Assembly (NCBI RefSeq): GCF_040409805.1
Contig: NZ_CP099572.1
Span: forward strand, 1,550,001-1,614,000
Length of the DNA: 64,000 nt
Direction of reading: 5' to 3'
Origin: Polynucleobacter sp. MWH-UH23A
GTDB lineage: Bacteria; Pseudomonadota; Gammaproteobacteria; Burkholderiales; Burkholderiaceae
The position numbers were made by a program, and so were the translations under genes. Of the stretch, positions 38,372 through 48,180 are shown piece by piece (position 1 is the stretch's first letter; each line of letters begins with the position of its first letter). The notes beneath the pieces were generated by a model that ran no database searches, was not told where the DNA came from, and worked only from the letters and a program-made list of their open reading frames with translations.

Positions 38372-39352
38372 TTAAGGAATCATCACAATTGCACCAGACA
38401 CTTTTCTGCCTTCTGCAGCACGATGCGCATCAGCTGCTTGTTCTAGAGGAAATTTAGCACCAATTTGCACTTTGACATGACCTTTGGAAATAGCGTCAAA
38501 TACTGCCTTTGCATTTTCCTGCAGCAATGCGTGCGTAGCGTTATGCGGGAAAACAGATGGTCTTGTTAGGAACAAGCAACCTTTTTTATTTAAGATCTCC
38601 GGTTGAATTTCAGGGGCAGGGCCAGAGGCTGCACCAAACAGCGCAACAGTACCAAAAGGTGCAGCGCAATCCAAAGAACCCAAGAATGTATCTTTAGCAA
38701 CAGAGTCATAAACCACGTTAGCCTTCTTGCCACCTGTTGCCTTTAATACCTCATCGACCCAGTTCGGATTAGAGTAATCTACCACCGCATCGCAACCTGC
38801 AGCTTTTGCCGCTGCTACCTTTGCTTGCGAGCCAACCGTGCCAACGACAAAGGCTCCCAATGCTTTAGCCCAACCTGCCAATATTTGTCCAACGCCACCA
38901 GCGGCTGCATGCACCAAAACAATATCACCCGCTTTAACTTTATAAGTCTTTTGCACCAAGTATTGCGCCGTCATCGCTTTGAAGAAAACTGCTGCGGCAA
39001 CTTCATCAGAGATATCGCCAGGTACTGGGACCACCTTATCAGCCGCAACATTACGCGCGCTTGCATAGGCACCGATACCCGCATTCATATACATAACGCG
39101 ATCGCCCACTTTGAGCCCAGTCACGCCCTCACCTAAAGCCTCAATCACTCCGACAGCCTCATGACCCAAGCCAGTTGGCAAATCTAATGGGTAAACTCCT
39201 GAGCGTTGATAGACATCGATGAAGTTAAAACCAATCGCCGTTTGTCGCAATTGCACTTCACCTTTCGCTGGCGGAGGCAATTCTTTATCAATCAGTTTGA
39301 TTACGTCTGCACTGCCAAGCTTATCTAAGCTTACTACTCGCGCTTTAGTCAC
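38372..39352 (-). CDS. NADPH:quinone oxidoreductase, zinc-independent MDR type
   Basis: A 326-residue medium-chain reductase related to QorA/zeta-crystallin. FIDVYQRSGVYPLDLPTGLGHEAVG lacks the zinc ligands of alcohol dehydrogenases. The nucleotide site is VHAAAGGVGQILAGWAKALGA with the AAxGGVG Rossmann motif. It reduces quinones with NADPH in the cytosol. Monocistronic, with its own terminator. Length and motifs are complete. Confidence 0.92.
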   Translation of the reverse strand: MTKARVVSLDKLGSADVIKLIDKELPPPAKGEVQLRQTAIGFNFIDVYQRSGVYPLDLPTGLGHEAVGVIEALGEGVTGLKVGDRVMYMNAGIGAYASARNVAADKVVPVPGDISDEVAAAVFFKAMTAQYLVQKTYKVKAGDIVLVHAAAGGVGQILAGWAKALGAFVVGTVGSQAKVAAAKAAGCDAVVDYSNPNWVDEVLKATGGKKANVVYDSVAKDTFLGSLDCAAPFGTVALFGAASGPAPEIQPEILNKKGCLFLTRPSVFPHNATHALLQENAKAVFDAISKGHVKVQIGAKFPLEQAADAHRAAEGRKVSGAIVMIP

Positions 39353-39463
39353 GTGTCACCTATTTATATTTGTTATGAGAAAAAATATCATACCCCAAAA
39401 GACATTCTTAAGCAGGGGCCGAAAAGCACCGCTAGAATGATTTAATTCATCAATTGGCAAACT

Positions 39464-40363
39464 TTGAAAGCATATTACTCCGACCACTTTGTTTTACCTC
39501 TTCCACCGGGGCATCGCTTTCCGATGGAAAAATATTCGCGCTTACGTGATTTGGTCGGCGCCCTTCCTAATGTCTATCTAATTGAGGCTCCTGCCGCCAC
39601 CGATACGCAGCTGCTCTATGCGCATGAACCAAGTTATTTATTAAGAGTGGTTCATGGAAATTTGAGTAATGTGGAGCAAAAAGAAATCGGTTTCCCATGG
39701 AGCGAAAAAATGGTGGAGCGCTCCAGACGCTCCGCTGGCGCAACGATTGCTGCAACCAAAACTGCTATGCAAGAAGGCATTTCAGGAAACCTTGCTGGTG
39801 GCACACATCACGCCTATCGCAATCGTGGCAGTGGGTTCTGTGTTTTTAATGATGCAGCAGTTGCAGCACGGACCCTGCAAAAAGAAGTGAACCCCAAACT
39901 AAAAGTGGCCATCGTAGATCTCGATGTCCATCAAGGCAATGGCACTGCATCAATACTGGAACATGATTCATCGATATTTACTTTATCTATTCACGGGGAA
40001 AATAACTTCCCGTTCCAAAAAGAGATAAGTGATTTGGATTGCGGTCTCCAAGATGGCTGTGATGATCAAACTTATCTACAGGCTCTCTACGAATGTCTTG
40101 ATCAATTAGATAGGCGATTTAAACCTGACTTTGTCATTTATCTTGCAGGTGCAGATCCCCATGAGGATGACCGCCTCGGTAGACTAAAAATCACCAAAGA
40201 AGGCATGCGATTAAGGGATGAGACCCTATTTCAATACGGTCTTGACCGAAACATACCAATCGCATTTTCAATGGCAGGTGGCTATGGGAAAGAAATTGCC
40301 TCTACCGTTGAAATCCACTATCAAACCATCCAAACCGCACTGCAGTTTCAGATGCGGTATTGA
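39464..40363 (+). CDS. Histone-deacetylase-superfamily hydrolase
   Basis: A 299-residue arginase-fold deacetylase. Motifs are GGTHHAYRNRGSGFCVFND (catalytic histidine pair), VAIVDLDVHQGNGT (zinc ligands D and H) and YLAGADPHEDDRLGRLKIT (third ligand D). Bacterial members act on acetylated small molecules such as acetylpolyamines, or on protein lysines; substrate unassigned. The start is TTG 39464 because the family begins MKAYYSDHFVLPLPPGHRFP. No ATG lies nearby. Convergent with the phasin gene, 7 bp apart. Confidence 0.9.
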   Translation: MKAYYSDHFVLPLPPGHRFPMEKYSRLRDLVGALPNVYLIEAPAATDTQLLYAHEPSYLLRVVHGNLSNVEQKEIGFPWSEKMVERSRRSAGATIAATKTAMQEGISGNLAGGTHHAYRNRGSGFCVFNDAAVAARTLQKEVNPKLKVAIVDLDVHQGNGTASILEHDSSIFTLSIHGENNFPFQKEISDLDCGLQDGCDDQTYLQALYECLDQLDRRFKPDFVIYLAGADPHEDDRLGRLKITKEGMRLRDETLFQYGLDRNIPIAFSMAGGYGKEIASTVEIHYQTIQTALQFQMRY

Positions 40364-40370
40364 TTTGAGC

Positions 40371-40904
40371 CTACTCTCTGCCCTGTTTCTTCTTTGAAGA
40401 ACCCTTAGCAGCAGATAAGTTAGCAACACTCTCCACACTCTTTTCAAAGTTTGCGAAAGAGTCTGCCATGGCAGCGCGTACTAGCTCAAAATTCTGGAGT
40501 GCATTATTAAAAGAAGTCTTAAATACAGAAACATATGCCTCACTTCCAACTGGTGCATTATTGGTAGCATCATTCACAAAATGAATAAGATCCGCTTTTG
40601 AGTCTTGAATCATTTCTTCAGCAATTTCCGATAACTCTTTATTACCACTTCGAAGAACATCAAGAAGCTGCTGATGGTAGTGAGCCACCTCTTTTGCGGC
40701 ATCCTGTAAAACCTCTGCATGAACATAATCAAAAGCTGTCTTAGGATCCTGCGTTTTCATCAGATCAGAAACACGCCTTTGGATTAGCTCAGCGAAATCT
40801 TGGGCTGCCTTTTGATTGATGCTTGCAATCGCTTGTGCACTTTCCATGGCAACACGACTTACCGCCTTACTAGCGTCAATTGCTTTTTGTGGACTTTTAC
40901 TCAT
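40371..40904 (-). CDS. Phasin family protein
   Basis: A 177-residue, almost wholly helical protein (AVSRVAMESAQAIASINQKAAQDFAELIQRR) typical of phasins that coat polyhydroxyalkanoate granules. A low-complexity basic tail (KGSSKKKQGRE) ends it. The start is ATG 40904, preceded by GGAGGGGTT. An inverted repeat (ATTGGT-TAAT-ACCAAT, 40923-40938) lies 18 bp upstream of the start and may be a regulator site. No PHA synthase is in the window. Confidence 0.85.
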   Translation of the reverse strand: MSKSPQKAIDASKAVSRVAMESAQAIASINQKAAQDFAELIQRRVSDLMKTQDPKTAFDYVHAEVLQDAAKEVAHYHQQLLDVLRSGNKELSEIAEEMIQDSKADLIHFVNDATNNAPVGSEAYVSVFKTSFNNALQNFELVRAAMADSFANFEKSVESVANLSAAKGSSKKKQGRE

Positions 40905-40922
40905 AACCCCTCCATTAGAGAC

Positions 40923-40938
40923 ATTGGTTAATACCAAT
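40923..40938. promoter_or_regulatory. Inverted repeat before the phasin gene
   Basis: ATTGGT-TAAT-ACCAAT, a 6-4-6 inverted repeat, lies just upstream of the ribosome site of the phasin gene. It could be an operator for a PHA-responsive repressor, but no consensus was matched. Confidence 0.3.
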
Positions 40939-41022
40939 CTACTCCGGTTTTAGGGTGTTGCTATAGAGAAATACCAGTAGAGCCTGACTTAATAGCCTGC
41001 CAGACCTCCTGACTGCAAGCAC

Positions 41023-41682
41023 TTATTTTGCAGAAGTACCTGATGTCACTTTTTTTGGCATGCTATTCAAGGTAGCAGCATCGTTTAATTGCTGGTCCAC
41101 TAAATAGAGAGCGCCACCATAGTTTGCCTGTAGGTCGTATCCTGACAAGCCAACTGTATAGAACGTAATATTTGGATTGAATGAGCGAATCGTGCCACCA
41201 GAACCAGCTGAGAAGTTCGCATCCACATCAATTCCACCCTGTTGACCATCTACAGTGGAAAGTAAAAATTGATCGATTGCAGAAGTAGTCTTAAAAATTA
41301 CCACTTGATACTGCTTTTGATAGCCTGCCCCAAGACCCTCACCTGTTTTAATGTCTTGCATAAAAATGGGTTGCTTGCGACGCTTGTCATATAGAACACC
41401 TTCGCCGCGCGCAACGACTAACAAGACAATATTGACGTTGGTTGCATCGAAAACAGCATACCCTGCCGCCGCATCAATCTCTTTCCTGACGGCTGGATTT
41501 TGTTTGAGCAAAGCATCCAAACCCGTTTGCGCCATCTTCAGAGTAGCTTCACGCTTTTGAATAATCTCTTCTTGAGTAAGAGGTTTGCCATCTTTACCGG
41601 TGGATTGGCAACCTGAAAGGGTCAATAGAGCGAAGGCAATTAAGAAAATTGGCTTGGTAAGCGTAAAAAATGAAATGCGCAT
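41023..41682 (-). CDS. SYLF-domain lipoprotein (YSC84-like)
   Basis: A 219-residue lipoprotein: the signal peptide ends in LTLSGCQS, a lipobox with the lipidated Cys near residue 25. The mature part is a SYLF/Ysc84 lipid-binding domain (AAGYAVFDATNVNIVLLVVARGEGVLYDKR; GLGAGYQKQYQVVIFKT; SAGSGG). Bacterial members sit in the envelope; the role is unknown. Monocistronic, with 211 bp of AT-rich DNA to ahpC. Confidence 0.85.
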   Translation of the reverse strand: MRISFFTLTKPIFLIAFALLTLSGCQSTGKDGKPLTQEEIIQKREATLKMAQTGLDALLKQNPAVRKEIDAAAGYAVFDATNVNIVLLVVARGEGVLYDKRRKQPIFMQDIKTGEGLGAGYQKQYQVVIFKTTSAIDQFLLSTVDGQQGGIDVDANFSAGSGGTIRSFNPNITFYTVGLSGYDLQANYGGALYLVDQQLNDAATLNSMPKKVTSGTSAK

Positions 41683-41893
41683 AAACAGGTTCTTATTAAG
41701 TGATTGCTGAGGGGATTTATCTAAGCGCTCATTATCCCGCTTTTTAGGGGTCTTAAGCCTGTTTTTGTTATCTAATAAATCGATTATTTATATCAATATT
41801 ATTCATTATACAAATATCAAGATAGTGCCTAGAATGGACCCCGTTGTCACAGTTTTTCATGAATCATTTAGTTAAAAAAGGAAAAGGAGCACC

Positions 41894-42457
41894 ATGTCTA
41901 TTATCAATACAGCCGTACAACCATTTAAAACTGAAGCTTTCCACAATGGTAAGTTTGTAACCATCACTGACGAGACCCTCAAGGGTAAGTGGTCAGTTCT
42001 CATTTTCATGCCAGCAGCATTTACATTTAACTGCCCAACCGAAATTGAAGACGCTGCTGAAAACTATGCAGAGTTCCAAAAATTAGGCGCTGAAGTCTAT
42101 ATCGTTACAACCGATACTCACTTCTCACACAAAGTTTGGCACGAGACTTCTCCTGCCGTTGGTAAAGCGAAGTTCCCACTCGTTGGCGACCCAACACACA
42201 CATTGACAAACGCATTTGGCGTACATATTCCTGAAGCAGGTTTGGCATTGCGTGGCACATTCGTCATCAACCCAGAGGGCGTGATCAAGACAGCTGAGAT
42301 TCACTCCAATGAAATTGCTCGTGATGTTTCTGAAACATTACGTAAGCTCAAAGCAGCTCAATACACAGCTGCTCACCCAGGTGAAGTATGCCCAGCTAAA
42401 TGGAAAGAAGGCGCTGCTACTTTGACTCCATCTTTGGACCTCGTAGGCAAGATCTAA
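41894..42457 (+). CDS. ahpC: Alkyl hydroperoxide reductase peroxiredoxin AhpC
   Basis: A typical 2-Cys peroxiredoxin of 187 residues that reduces hydrogen peroxide and organic peroxides. The peroxidatic cysteine is Cys47 (FTFNCPTE) and the resolving one Cys166 (GEVCPAKW), at the same places as in E. coli. A strong GGAAAAGGAGCACC ribosome site precedes the ATG. Its reductase ahpF follows 100 bp downstream. OxyR control is likely by family precedent, but I could not mark a clean OxyR site. Confidence 0.97.
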   Translation: MSIINTAVQPFKTEAFHNGKFVTITDETLKGKWSVLIFMPAAFTFNCPTEIEDAAENYAEFQKLGAEVYIVTTDTHFSHKVWHETSPAVGKAKFPLVGDPTHTLTNAFGVHIPEAGLALRGTFVINPEGVIKTAEIHSNEIARDVSETLRKLKAAQYTAAHPGEVCPAKWKEGAATLTPSLDLVGKI

Positions 42458-42557
42458 TCGATCAATCCTAACCAATCAGACTCTCTCCGGAGAGTCTATT
42501 GGAGAGGACAAGATCCTGCCCAATGGACTCACTGAAATTTATACAAAGGATGTCACC

Positions 42558-44138
42558 ATGTTAGATAACAACATTAAGACCCAATTAAAGGCTTATTTTG
42601 AAAAGATTGTTTCGCCAATCACGCTAACTGCGTCACTGGATGACAGTCCAGCTTCCGCTCAAATGCGCGAGCTACTCAATGAAGTGGCTGAGCAATCAGA
42701 CAAGATTACTGTTGAAACCAATGGTAGTGATAAACACGTACCTAGCTTTACCGTTAGCAAAACTGGTGAAGCAGCTCGTATCCGTTTTGCAGGACTACCA
42801 ATGGGTCATGAAATGACTTCATTTATTTTGGCGATCTTGCAAGCCAGCGGTTACCCACCAAAAGTGGAAGAAGATATTCTGGCGCGCATTCGCAAATTGG
42901 ATGGCAAGTTCCGTTTCCAAACATTTATCTCCTTGTCATGCCATAACTGCCCCGACGTAGTTCAGGCACTCAACTTGATGGCTACGCTAAACCCCAATAT
43001 CGAACATGAAATGATCGATGGCGCGCTCTTCCAGCCTTTGGTTGATCAGTATCAAATTATGGCTGTTCCAACCGTGATCTTGAATGGTGAAGTTTTTGGC
43101 CAAGGTCGTATGGGAGCGGAAGAGATCATTGCCAAACTCGATACTGGCAGCGCCGAAGAGGAGGCTGCAAAACTCAATGCCAAGGGTGACTTTGATGTTT
43201 TAATTGTTGGTGGTGGCCCAGCTGGATCAGCGGCAGCAATTTACGCAGCTCGCAAGGGCATTCGCACTGGTATTGTTGCTGAGCGTTTTGGCGGCCAAGT
43301 GATGGATACCTTAGGTATCGAGAACTTCATTTCCGTTTCTCATACAGAAGGCCCCAAACTCGTTCAAGCTTTGGAACAACACGTCAAAGACTACGAAGTC
43401 GATATCATGAATTTACAACGTGCTAACGCATTGCGTAAAACCAACTCTGGCATCGAAGTTGAAATGGCGAACGGTGCAATATTAAAAAGTAAATCCGTCA
43501 TCATTAGCACTGGTGCACGCTGGAGAGAGATGAATGTTCCAGGTGAGCAAGAATATCGCAATAAAGGCGTGGCCTATTGCCCGCACTGCGATGGCCCCTT
43601 GTTTAAAGGGAAGCGAGTTGCAGTAATCGGTGGTGGTAATTCGGGCGTTGAGGCTGCGATTGACTTGGCAGGTATTGTGAGTCACGTTACCTTGATTGAG
43701 TTTGATAGCCAATTACGCGCTGATGCTGTATTACAAACAAAATTGTTCAGCCTGCCTAATGTAACTGTGATTAAAAGCGCACTTACAAAAGAAGTTTTGG
43801 GCGATGGTAGCAAGGTCAATGGCCTACGTTATCAAGACCGCACCAATAATGCCGAACATACGATTGAGCTGGAAGGTATCTTCGTGCAAATTGGTTTGTT
43901 ACCAAACACCGAGTGGCTCAAAGGCACCATAGATTTATCGCCACGCGGAGAGATTATTGTGGATGCTAAAGGCGAAACATCTGTGCCAGGTGTGTTCGCA
44001 GCAGGTGATTGCACTACCGTTCCTTATAAGCAAATCATTATTGCTATGGGCGAAGGCGCAAAAGCTTCACTAGGTGCATTCGATTACTTGATTCGCCATT
44101 CTGTTAGCGAAGAAGCACCAGTCTTAGCAGCTGCTTAA
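42558..44138 (+). CDS. ahpF: Alkyl hydroperoxide reductase subunit F
   Basis: The 526-residue NADH-dependent flavoprotein that recycles AhpC. The N-terminal tandem thioredoxin-like domain has [13 protein letters not shown] (CxxC, about 130), the FAD motif is [21 protein letters not shown] (about 215), and the thioredoxin-reductase-like half carries CPHCDGP (CxxC) and an NADH Rossmann [10 protein letters not shown]. Length matches family members. It ends at a strong bidirectional terminator. Confidence 0.97.
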   Translation: MLDNNIKTQLKAYFEKIVSPITLTASLDDSPASAQMRELLNEVAEQSDKITVETNGSDKHVPSFTVSKTGEAARIRFAGLPMGHEMTSFILAILQASGYPPKVEEDILARIRKLDGKFRFQTFISLSCHNCPDVVQALNLMATLNPNIEHEMIDGALFQPLVDQYQIMAVPTVILNGEVFGQGRMGAEEIIAKLDTGSAEEEAAKLNAKGDFDVLIVGGGPAGSAAAIYAARKGIRTGIVAERFGGQVMDTLGIENFISVSHTEGPKLVQALEQHVKDYEVDIMNLQRANALRKTNSGIEVEMANGAILKSKSVIISTGARWREMNVPGEQEYRNKGVAYCPHCDGPLFKGKRVAVIGGGNSGVEAAIDLAGIVSHVTLIEFDSQLRADAVLQTKLFSLPNVTVIKSALTKEVLGDGSKVNGLRYQDRTNNAEHTIELEGIFVQIGLLPNTEWLKGTIDLSPRGEIIVDAKGETSVPGVFAAGDCTTVPYKQIIIAMGEGAKASLGAFDYLIRHSVSEEAPVLAAA

Positions 44139-44154
44139 TAAGCGTTAGGCAAAT

Positions 44155-44186
44155 AAAAATCCCCAGAGAGACTTCTGGGGATTTTT
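44155..44186. terminator. Bidirectional terminator between ahpF and the DUF3833 gene
   Basis: Thirteen-base arms (AAAAATCCCCAGA and TCTGGGGATTTTT) around a 6-base loop, with T-runs on both strands, placed between convergent genes. Confidence 0.92.
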
Positions 44187-44210
44187 ACTTTCTACGTTCA
44201 AATATAGTGA

Positions 44211-44759
44211 TTAGCGCTTATAAAAGCTTAGCGTGACCTCGCCCAATTCAATTCCAAATTTACTCATCTTGGCTTTATTGATCATTACTTTTGAGTTCAT
44301 AAGATACATCCAGTCATTGAACTGAACGTGATAGATCGTGCCATCCACAGGTAGCGCCAGCGTATAAGCCCAATTGAGGGCATTGCCTGCTGCAATGCCA
44401 TTAGCATCACCTACTACATCATCAGCTCTGCCAACATACTTACCTGGTGAAACTTCGGTAATCACCCAAATACGCTTTTGTTTAGTGCCATCTGAATATT
44501 CAAAACTCTCATCTAGAGTACCTACTTTTTTGCCATCCACCACTTTCCAGCTAGCCTGCATTAGCACGGTAAAACGCTTGACTACCTCACCACTTCGATT
44601 CGTAAAGATGCCATAAGCATCAATCGTGCCATTGAAATACTCACTTAAATCCAGGGTTGGCTTTTCTTTGGCATATTGCGAAACTTGTGGCCCTGCACAA
44701 GCAAATAAAAAGAACGCGCAAAAAGTAAAAGCAAAAATCTTTTTTACTAAGTTTTTCAT
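44211..44759 (-). CDS. DUF3833 lipoprotein
   Basis: A 182-residue lipoprotein (signal with LFACAGPQ lipobox) of the DUF3833 family: LDLSEYFNGTIDAYGIFTNRSG and the later MYLMNSKVMINKAKMSKFGI. The family has no proven activity but recurs beside photolyases, SDRs and chalcone-isomerase-like proteins in proteobacteria. Its ATG overlaps the stop of the chalcone-isomerase-like gene, so it is the last gene of the DCC-chalcone isomerase-DUF3833 unit. Confidence 0.85.
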   Translation of the reverse strand: MKNLVKKIFAFTFCAFFLFACAGPQVSQYAKEKPTLDLSEYFNGTIDAYGIFTNRSGEVVKRFTVLMQASWKVVDGKKVGTLDESFEYSDGTKQKRIWVITEVSPGKYVGRADDVVGDANGIAAGNALNWAYTLALPVDGTIYHVQFNDWMYLMNSKVMINKAKMSKFGIELGEVTLSFYKR

Positions 44760-45319
44760 TGCTTACAGGTTTCCTCTAGTAAAGGTGGCGGGCAATATTG
44801 CCCCAATAATTGTTCACGAAGTTTTGGCGCAGTAGTTTTTGAATCAAGCCATATACCAAAGAATGCCTTTGAAAAATCAGCACCAGCAATTTGTGCCAGC
44901 GGCTTCCCATCGAAATAGAAACTAGTTCCTTGTTTAGGGTTATAGATTGCGGTCAAACTTTGACCCGGCTCTACGTTTGGTAGAAACGTCGCCAATTGCT
45001 TTCCCCAAACCTGAGCTTGGGTTTCAGGGACACCCAGTTTCTTCATCTCCTCGGCAGATCGATTCGCAATCGCTAAGCCACTTAATGATTTGTGATACTG
45101 AAGATGTAAGGCAAATTCAGCTGAATTGAAGGAGCCAGATCGATAAAAGTTAGCATCATAAATATGCAAGCCCCACCAAGTCAGCTTGCCACTTCCTTGA
45201 AGTTTTGCTGGGTTGAGAGCTTGATCAATGTAAGCCAGATCACGGGCAAAACTCATTGAGGTGATTCCATAGGCAATGAGTAGTGCCGTAGCCAAAAATA
45301 ACCTTGCAAAATATTTCAT
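44756..45319 (-). CDS. Exported chalcone-isomerase-like protein
   Basis: A 187-residue protein with a signal peptide (ending SMSFARDLAYI) and a chalcone-isomerase-like domain: LQGSGKLTWWGLHIYDANFYRSG, then FFGIWLDSKTTAPKLREQLLG. Bacterial members of this fold are not flavonoid enzymes and lack a firm function; lipid binding is one idea. It is coupled by overlaps to the DCC gene before it and DUF3833 after it. Confidence 0.82.
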   Translation of the reverse strand: MKYFARLFLATALLIAYGITSMSFARDLAYIDQALNPAKLQGSGKLTWWGLHIYDANFYRSGSFNSAEFALHLQYHKSLSGLAIANRSAEEMKKLGVPETQAQVWGKQLATFLPNVEPGQSLTAIYNPKQGTSFYFDGKPLAQIAGADFSKAFFGIWLDSKTTAPKLREQLLGQYCPPPLLEETCKQ

Positions 45320-45714
45320 TATTTTTTCTGCACCAATCGCAAAGCAATAGGTCCAATGACGCCAGAAATCGCATGCCGATTTTTAGCAAAGACTTGATAA
45401 GAAAATCTCAAAAATGGCTGAAGAGATTTTCTGGAGCAAAGCCAGGCTAGAAAGCGAAGGTTAGCCCTTCTGTAGGCCTCAGGGAAAACTGCTGCACCAT
45501 GAATCAAGGAGCCATCAGCATACTGCCCATACATTGCAGCCAAAGCTTGCTCACAAGTAACGCCGACTTTTTCAGGATCATATTGATTAGAGTGGATATC
45601 CACAAAGCGCAATAGCTTATCTTGATTCCAGCTAGATAAAAACAAAATTTCGGCCTGGCACAAGGGACATGTGCCATCATAAAACAAGGTGAGTTGTTGC
45701 AAATTGCCATCCAT
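45319..45714 (-). CDS. DCC-family thiol-disulfide oxidoreductase-like protein
   Basis: A 131-residue DUF393 protein with the TLFYDGTCPLCQAEI motif (DxxCPxC) that names the family. The start is ATG 45714 (MDGNLQQLTLFYD); a longer frame to 45813 would run through the divergent SDR gene. First gene of the three-gene unit. The conserved motif at 45718-45744 lies only 3 bp before this ATG, with no Shine-Dalgarno sequence between, so a very short leader is possible. Confidence 0.83.
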   Translation of the reverse strand: MDGNLQQLTLFYDGTCPLCQAEILFLSSWNQDKLLRFVDIHSNQYDPEKVGVTCEQALAAMYGQYADGSLIHGAAVFPEAYRRANLRFLAWLCSRKSLQPFLRFSYQVFAKNRHAISGVIGPIALRLVQKK

Positions 45715-45717
45715 TGA

Positions 45718-45744
45718 GCAAGTGTAAGACTTATTGAATAAACT
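45718..45744. promoter_or_regulatory. Shared photolyase-cluster motif, copy A
   Basis: A 27-bp element, GCAAGTGTAAGACTTATT followed by GAATAAACT, lies between the divergent DCC operon and the SDR gene. It is identical in 24 of 27 positions to copy B at 48450-48476. Both copies end exactly 3 bp from the ATG of a reverse-strand gene. The core TAAGACTTA is palindromic. No known consensus is matched. Confidence 0.7.
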
Positions 45745-46471
45745 GGCAGGACAGCAATTAAATTCAATAAAAACTTTGCAAATTCTATCTAAGCCCTTTC
45801 GTGCACTAGTCATCGGCTCCTCGGGAACGATTGGGTCTGGATTTGTTGATCTTCTACAAAATGACCCTTCTTGTATCGGGGTTGCAGGTATTCACCGCAA
45901 ATCCATACCTGCCATTGATTATCTCGATCCCGAGACTATTCAAACTTGCGCAAGTTCACTAGCCCAAAAAGGCCCCTATCAACTCATTATTAATACGATC
46001 GGGGTTTTGCATACAGATCGCTGGATACCTGAAAAACGATTGGATGATCTCAACTCTGAACAGCTCATCGAGCTAATGCAAATAAATGCTATTGGACCAG
46101 GATTAACCATACGTCATTTTTTACCCCTATTAGATCCCTCAGGAAGTTTGATGGTGACGCTTTCAGCAAAAGTAGGCAGTATTGAAGACAACCGTCTCGG
46201 AGGTTGGTATAGCTATCGCAGCTCTAAAGCAGCATTGAATATGCTCATCAAAACTGCATCCATTGAGCTTGCCAGAACCAAGCCCAATATTGCCCTTATC
46301 GCCATGCATCCCGGGACTGTGAACTCTAGACTATCAAAACCATTTAAGGGTCAACAAATCGGTAGGCCCGCAGTTGATGCCTGCACCGACATGTTCAATG
46401 TCATGAAGAGCCTCCAAGCAAAAGACTCGGGCAGTTTTATTTCTTATTCCGGCGAAAGATTGCCATGGTAA
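45734..46471 (+). CDS. SDR-family oxidoreductase (CsgA-like)
   Basis: A 245-residue short-chain dehydrogenase. The cofactor loop is VIGSSGTIGSGFVDLL, INTIGVLH replaces the usual NNAG, and the catalytic YxxxK appears as WYSYRSSKAALN. HPGTVNSRLSKPF and the terminal GERLPW are typical of the CsgA-like branch often found next to photolyases. The start is uncertain: the first in-frame codon is TTG 45734, inside the conserved motif, and another TTG at 45779 would give a more usual N-terminus. Divergent from the DCC operon. Confidence 0.85.
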   Translation: MNKLAGQQLNSIKTLQILSKPFRALVIGSSGTIGSGFVDLLQNDPSCIGVAGIHRKSIPAIDYLDPETIQTCASSLAQKGPYQLIINTIGVLHTDRWIPEKRLDDLNSEQLIELMQINAIGPGLTIRHFLPLLDPSGSLMVTLSAKVGSIEDNRLGGWYSYRSSKAALNMLIKTASIELARTKPNIALIAMHPGTVNSRLSKPFKGQQIGRPAVDACTDMFNVMKSLQAKDSGSFISYSGERLPW

Positions 46472-46644
46472 TCGACTTTACGATTGGGATTTACTAGAGC
46501 GCTTGCGACAGGCATCTGAGCAATATTTGATTGATTCCCAATTTTTCTCCCAAGACTTTCGCCAAGTCATTTCTTTCTTGCAAACAACACAAATCTTGCT
46601 TGGTAAAAAGGATTTATTTCCCTTAAAGGAAGATTTCATAATTC

Positions 46645-48180
46645 TTACAAATTATTCAGATTATTTAATACTTGTTGAGCATGCTCGACTATCGCAGATT
46701 GATCGGCATCATTTATCTTCTTCAGATTTGCCGTCATTAATCGTGTACGCGGATTACTGTCAAACTGCTTACGATGTTTAATTAAGAAATTCCAGTACAG
46801 GGTTGTTACAGGGCATGCACTTTCGCCGAATCGTACATCGGGTTTATATTGACAACCGCTACAGTAATTACTCATGCGCTTAATGTAGGCGCCGCTGGCA
46901 ATGTATGGCTTGCTGGTAAAGCGGCCACCGTTCGCAAAGAGCGCCATTCCGGCAGTATTAGGCAACTCAACCCATTCAATCGCATCTACATAAATCGCTA
47001 AATACCAATCACAAACAGCCGATGGCAATATTTCAGCTAGCAAAGCAAAGTTACCAGTTACCATCAAGCGCTGAATATGGTGGGCATACCCATATTTAAG
47101 TGTCTGATCAACGGCATCTTGCATACAGCGCATTTTGGTTTTGCCAGTCCAATACCAATCTGGCAAAGCGCGCTGATGATCATAGTAATTATCTTGAGCC
47201 AAGTTTGGCATATCGAGGTAATACATTCCTCGAACAAATTCTCTCCAACCCAATATCTGACGAATAAATCCTTCGACTGTCGATAAATCAAGAGAGTATT
47301 TTTTCCATGCATCCAAGACGGCAGAAATAAGCTCGCGTGGATTGAGCAACTTGAGATTTAAGGAGCTCGACAAAATAGAGTGCCATCCATATGGCGTGTC
47401 TGTCCACATCGCGTCTTGGTAAACTCCAAAATTTCTGAGGCGATAGTCTACAAAGTAGCGCAAAGCCTCCAAAGCCTGATCCCTGGTGACTGGCCAACGA
47501 AAGTGCTCAAGTGAACCAGGATGCTCGGAGTAATTAGCCTGGACAAATTGAAGCACTTCCCGAGTAATTGCATCGGGCTCAAATAGAACTGGGGACTCAA
47601 TAATGCCGGGGCCTGATTTGGGATATGGCTTACGGTTATCTTGGTCAAAATTCCACTGACCGCCCTCTGGGTTGCCGTCTGTATCTAAAAGAATATTATG
47701 CGTTTTTCGCATGAGTCTATAGAAAAACTCAAGACGCAACTCTTTTTTATTGGCAGCCCACTCTCGAAATTCACGATGACTACAATAAAAGTGTTCATCC
47801 TCGCGCATATCTAATTGCAATTGTGAATCTTGCGCTAATTTTTCAATATCCCTCTTTAAGCGCCACTCTCCAGGCTCAACACAAATCAGATGAGCAATCT
47901 TTTTTTGTTGTAATAATGTTTTTAGGGTATCGACTATCGATAATTTTGAGTCGGAAACGTAATGAACTGCATACCCATCTGCGACAAGTTCTTTAGCAAA
48001 GTGACGCATAGCCGATAGAAATAAAGCAATCTTGGCTTTGTGAGACCACACCACCTGAGCCTCTGGGATTGACTCAATCATCACCACTTCGTCATGCTGA
48101 AAGTCAAAATCCTTTAAAGCAGAACTCTGCTTATCCAGTTGATCACCAAGAATCAATACCAGTCTTTTGGGTTTGCTCAT
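46645..48180 (-). CDS. Cryptochrome/photolyase of the FeS-BCP class
   Basis: A 511-residue member of the iron-sulfur bacterial cryptochrome/(6-4) photolyase class (PhrB/CryB type). LVLILGDQLDKQSSAL opens the protein. The cluster ligands are visible as a Cys in KMRCMQDAVD and three in YCSGCQYKPDVRFGESACP. The FAD region holds GWREFVRGMYYLDMP and HHIQRLMVTGNFALL. It repairs UV lesions or senses light. The ATG overlaps the stop of the TIGR03643 gene, so both are one operon. Confidence 0.93.
   Translation of the reverse strand: MSKPKRLVLILGDQLDKQSSALKDFDFQHDEVVMIESIPEAQVVWSHKAKIALFLSAMRHFAKELVADGYAVHYVSDSKLSIVDTLKTLLQQKKIAHLICVEPGEWRLKRDIEKLAQDSQLQLDMREDEHFYCSHREFREWAANKKELRLEFFYRLMRKTHNILLDTDGNPEGGQWNFDQDNRKPYPKSGPGIIESPVLFEPDAITREVLQFVQANYSEHPGSLEHFRWPVTRDQALEALRYFVDYRLRNFGVYQDAMWTDTPYGWHSILSSSLNLKLLNPRELISAVLDAWKKYSLDLSTVEGFIRQILGWREFVRGMYYLDMPNLAQDNYYDHQRALPDWYWTGKTKMRCMQDAVDQTLKYGYAHHIQRLMVTGNFALLAEILPSAVCDWYLAIYVDAIEWVELPNTAGMALFANGGRFTSKPYIASGAYIKRMSNYCSGCQYKPDVRFGESACPVTTLYWNFLIKHRKQFDSNPRTRLMTANLKKINDADQSAIVEHAQQVLNNLNNL

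Noticed and set aside
41760..41880. Possible OxyR site upstream of ahpC
   Set aside because: The region is very AT-rich with ATC/GAT-like repeats, but the four ATAG-type elements at 7-bp spacing are not clear enough to mark.
46503..46781. Forward-strand TTG-start ORF of 92 codons after the SDR gene with an amphipathic sequence
   Set aside because: It has no ATG, no ribosome site and overlaps the 3' end of the photolyase gene on the other strand by about 137 bp; I recognise no family. It may be the eroded remnant of a gene, but this cannot be supported.
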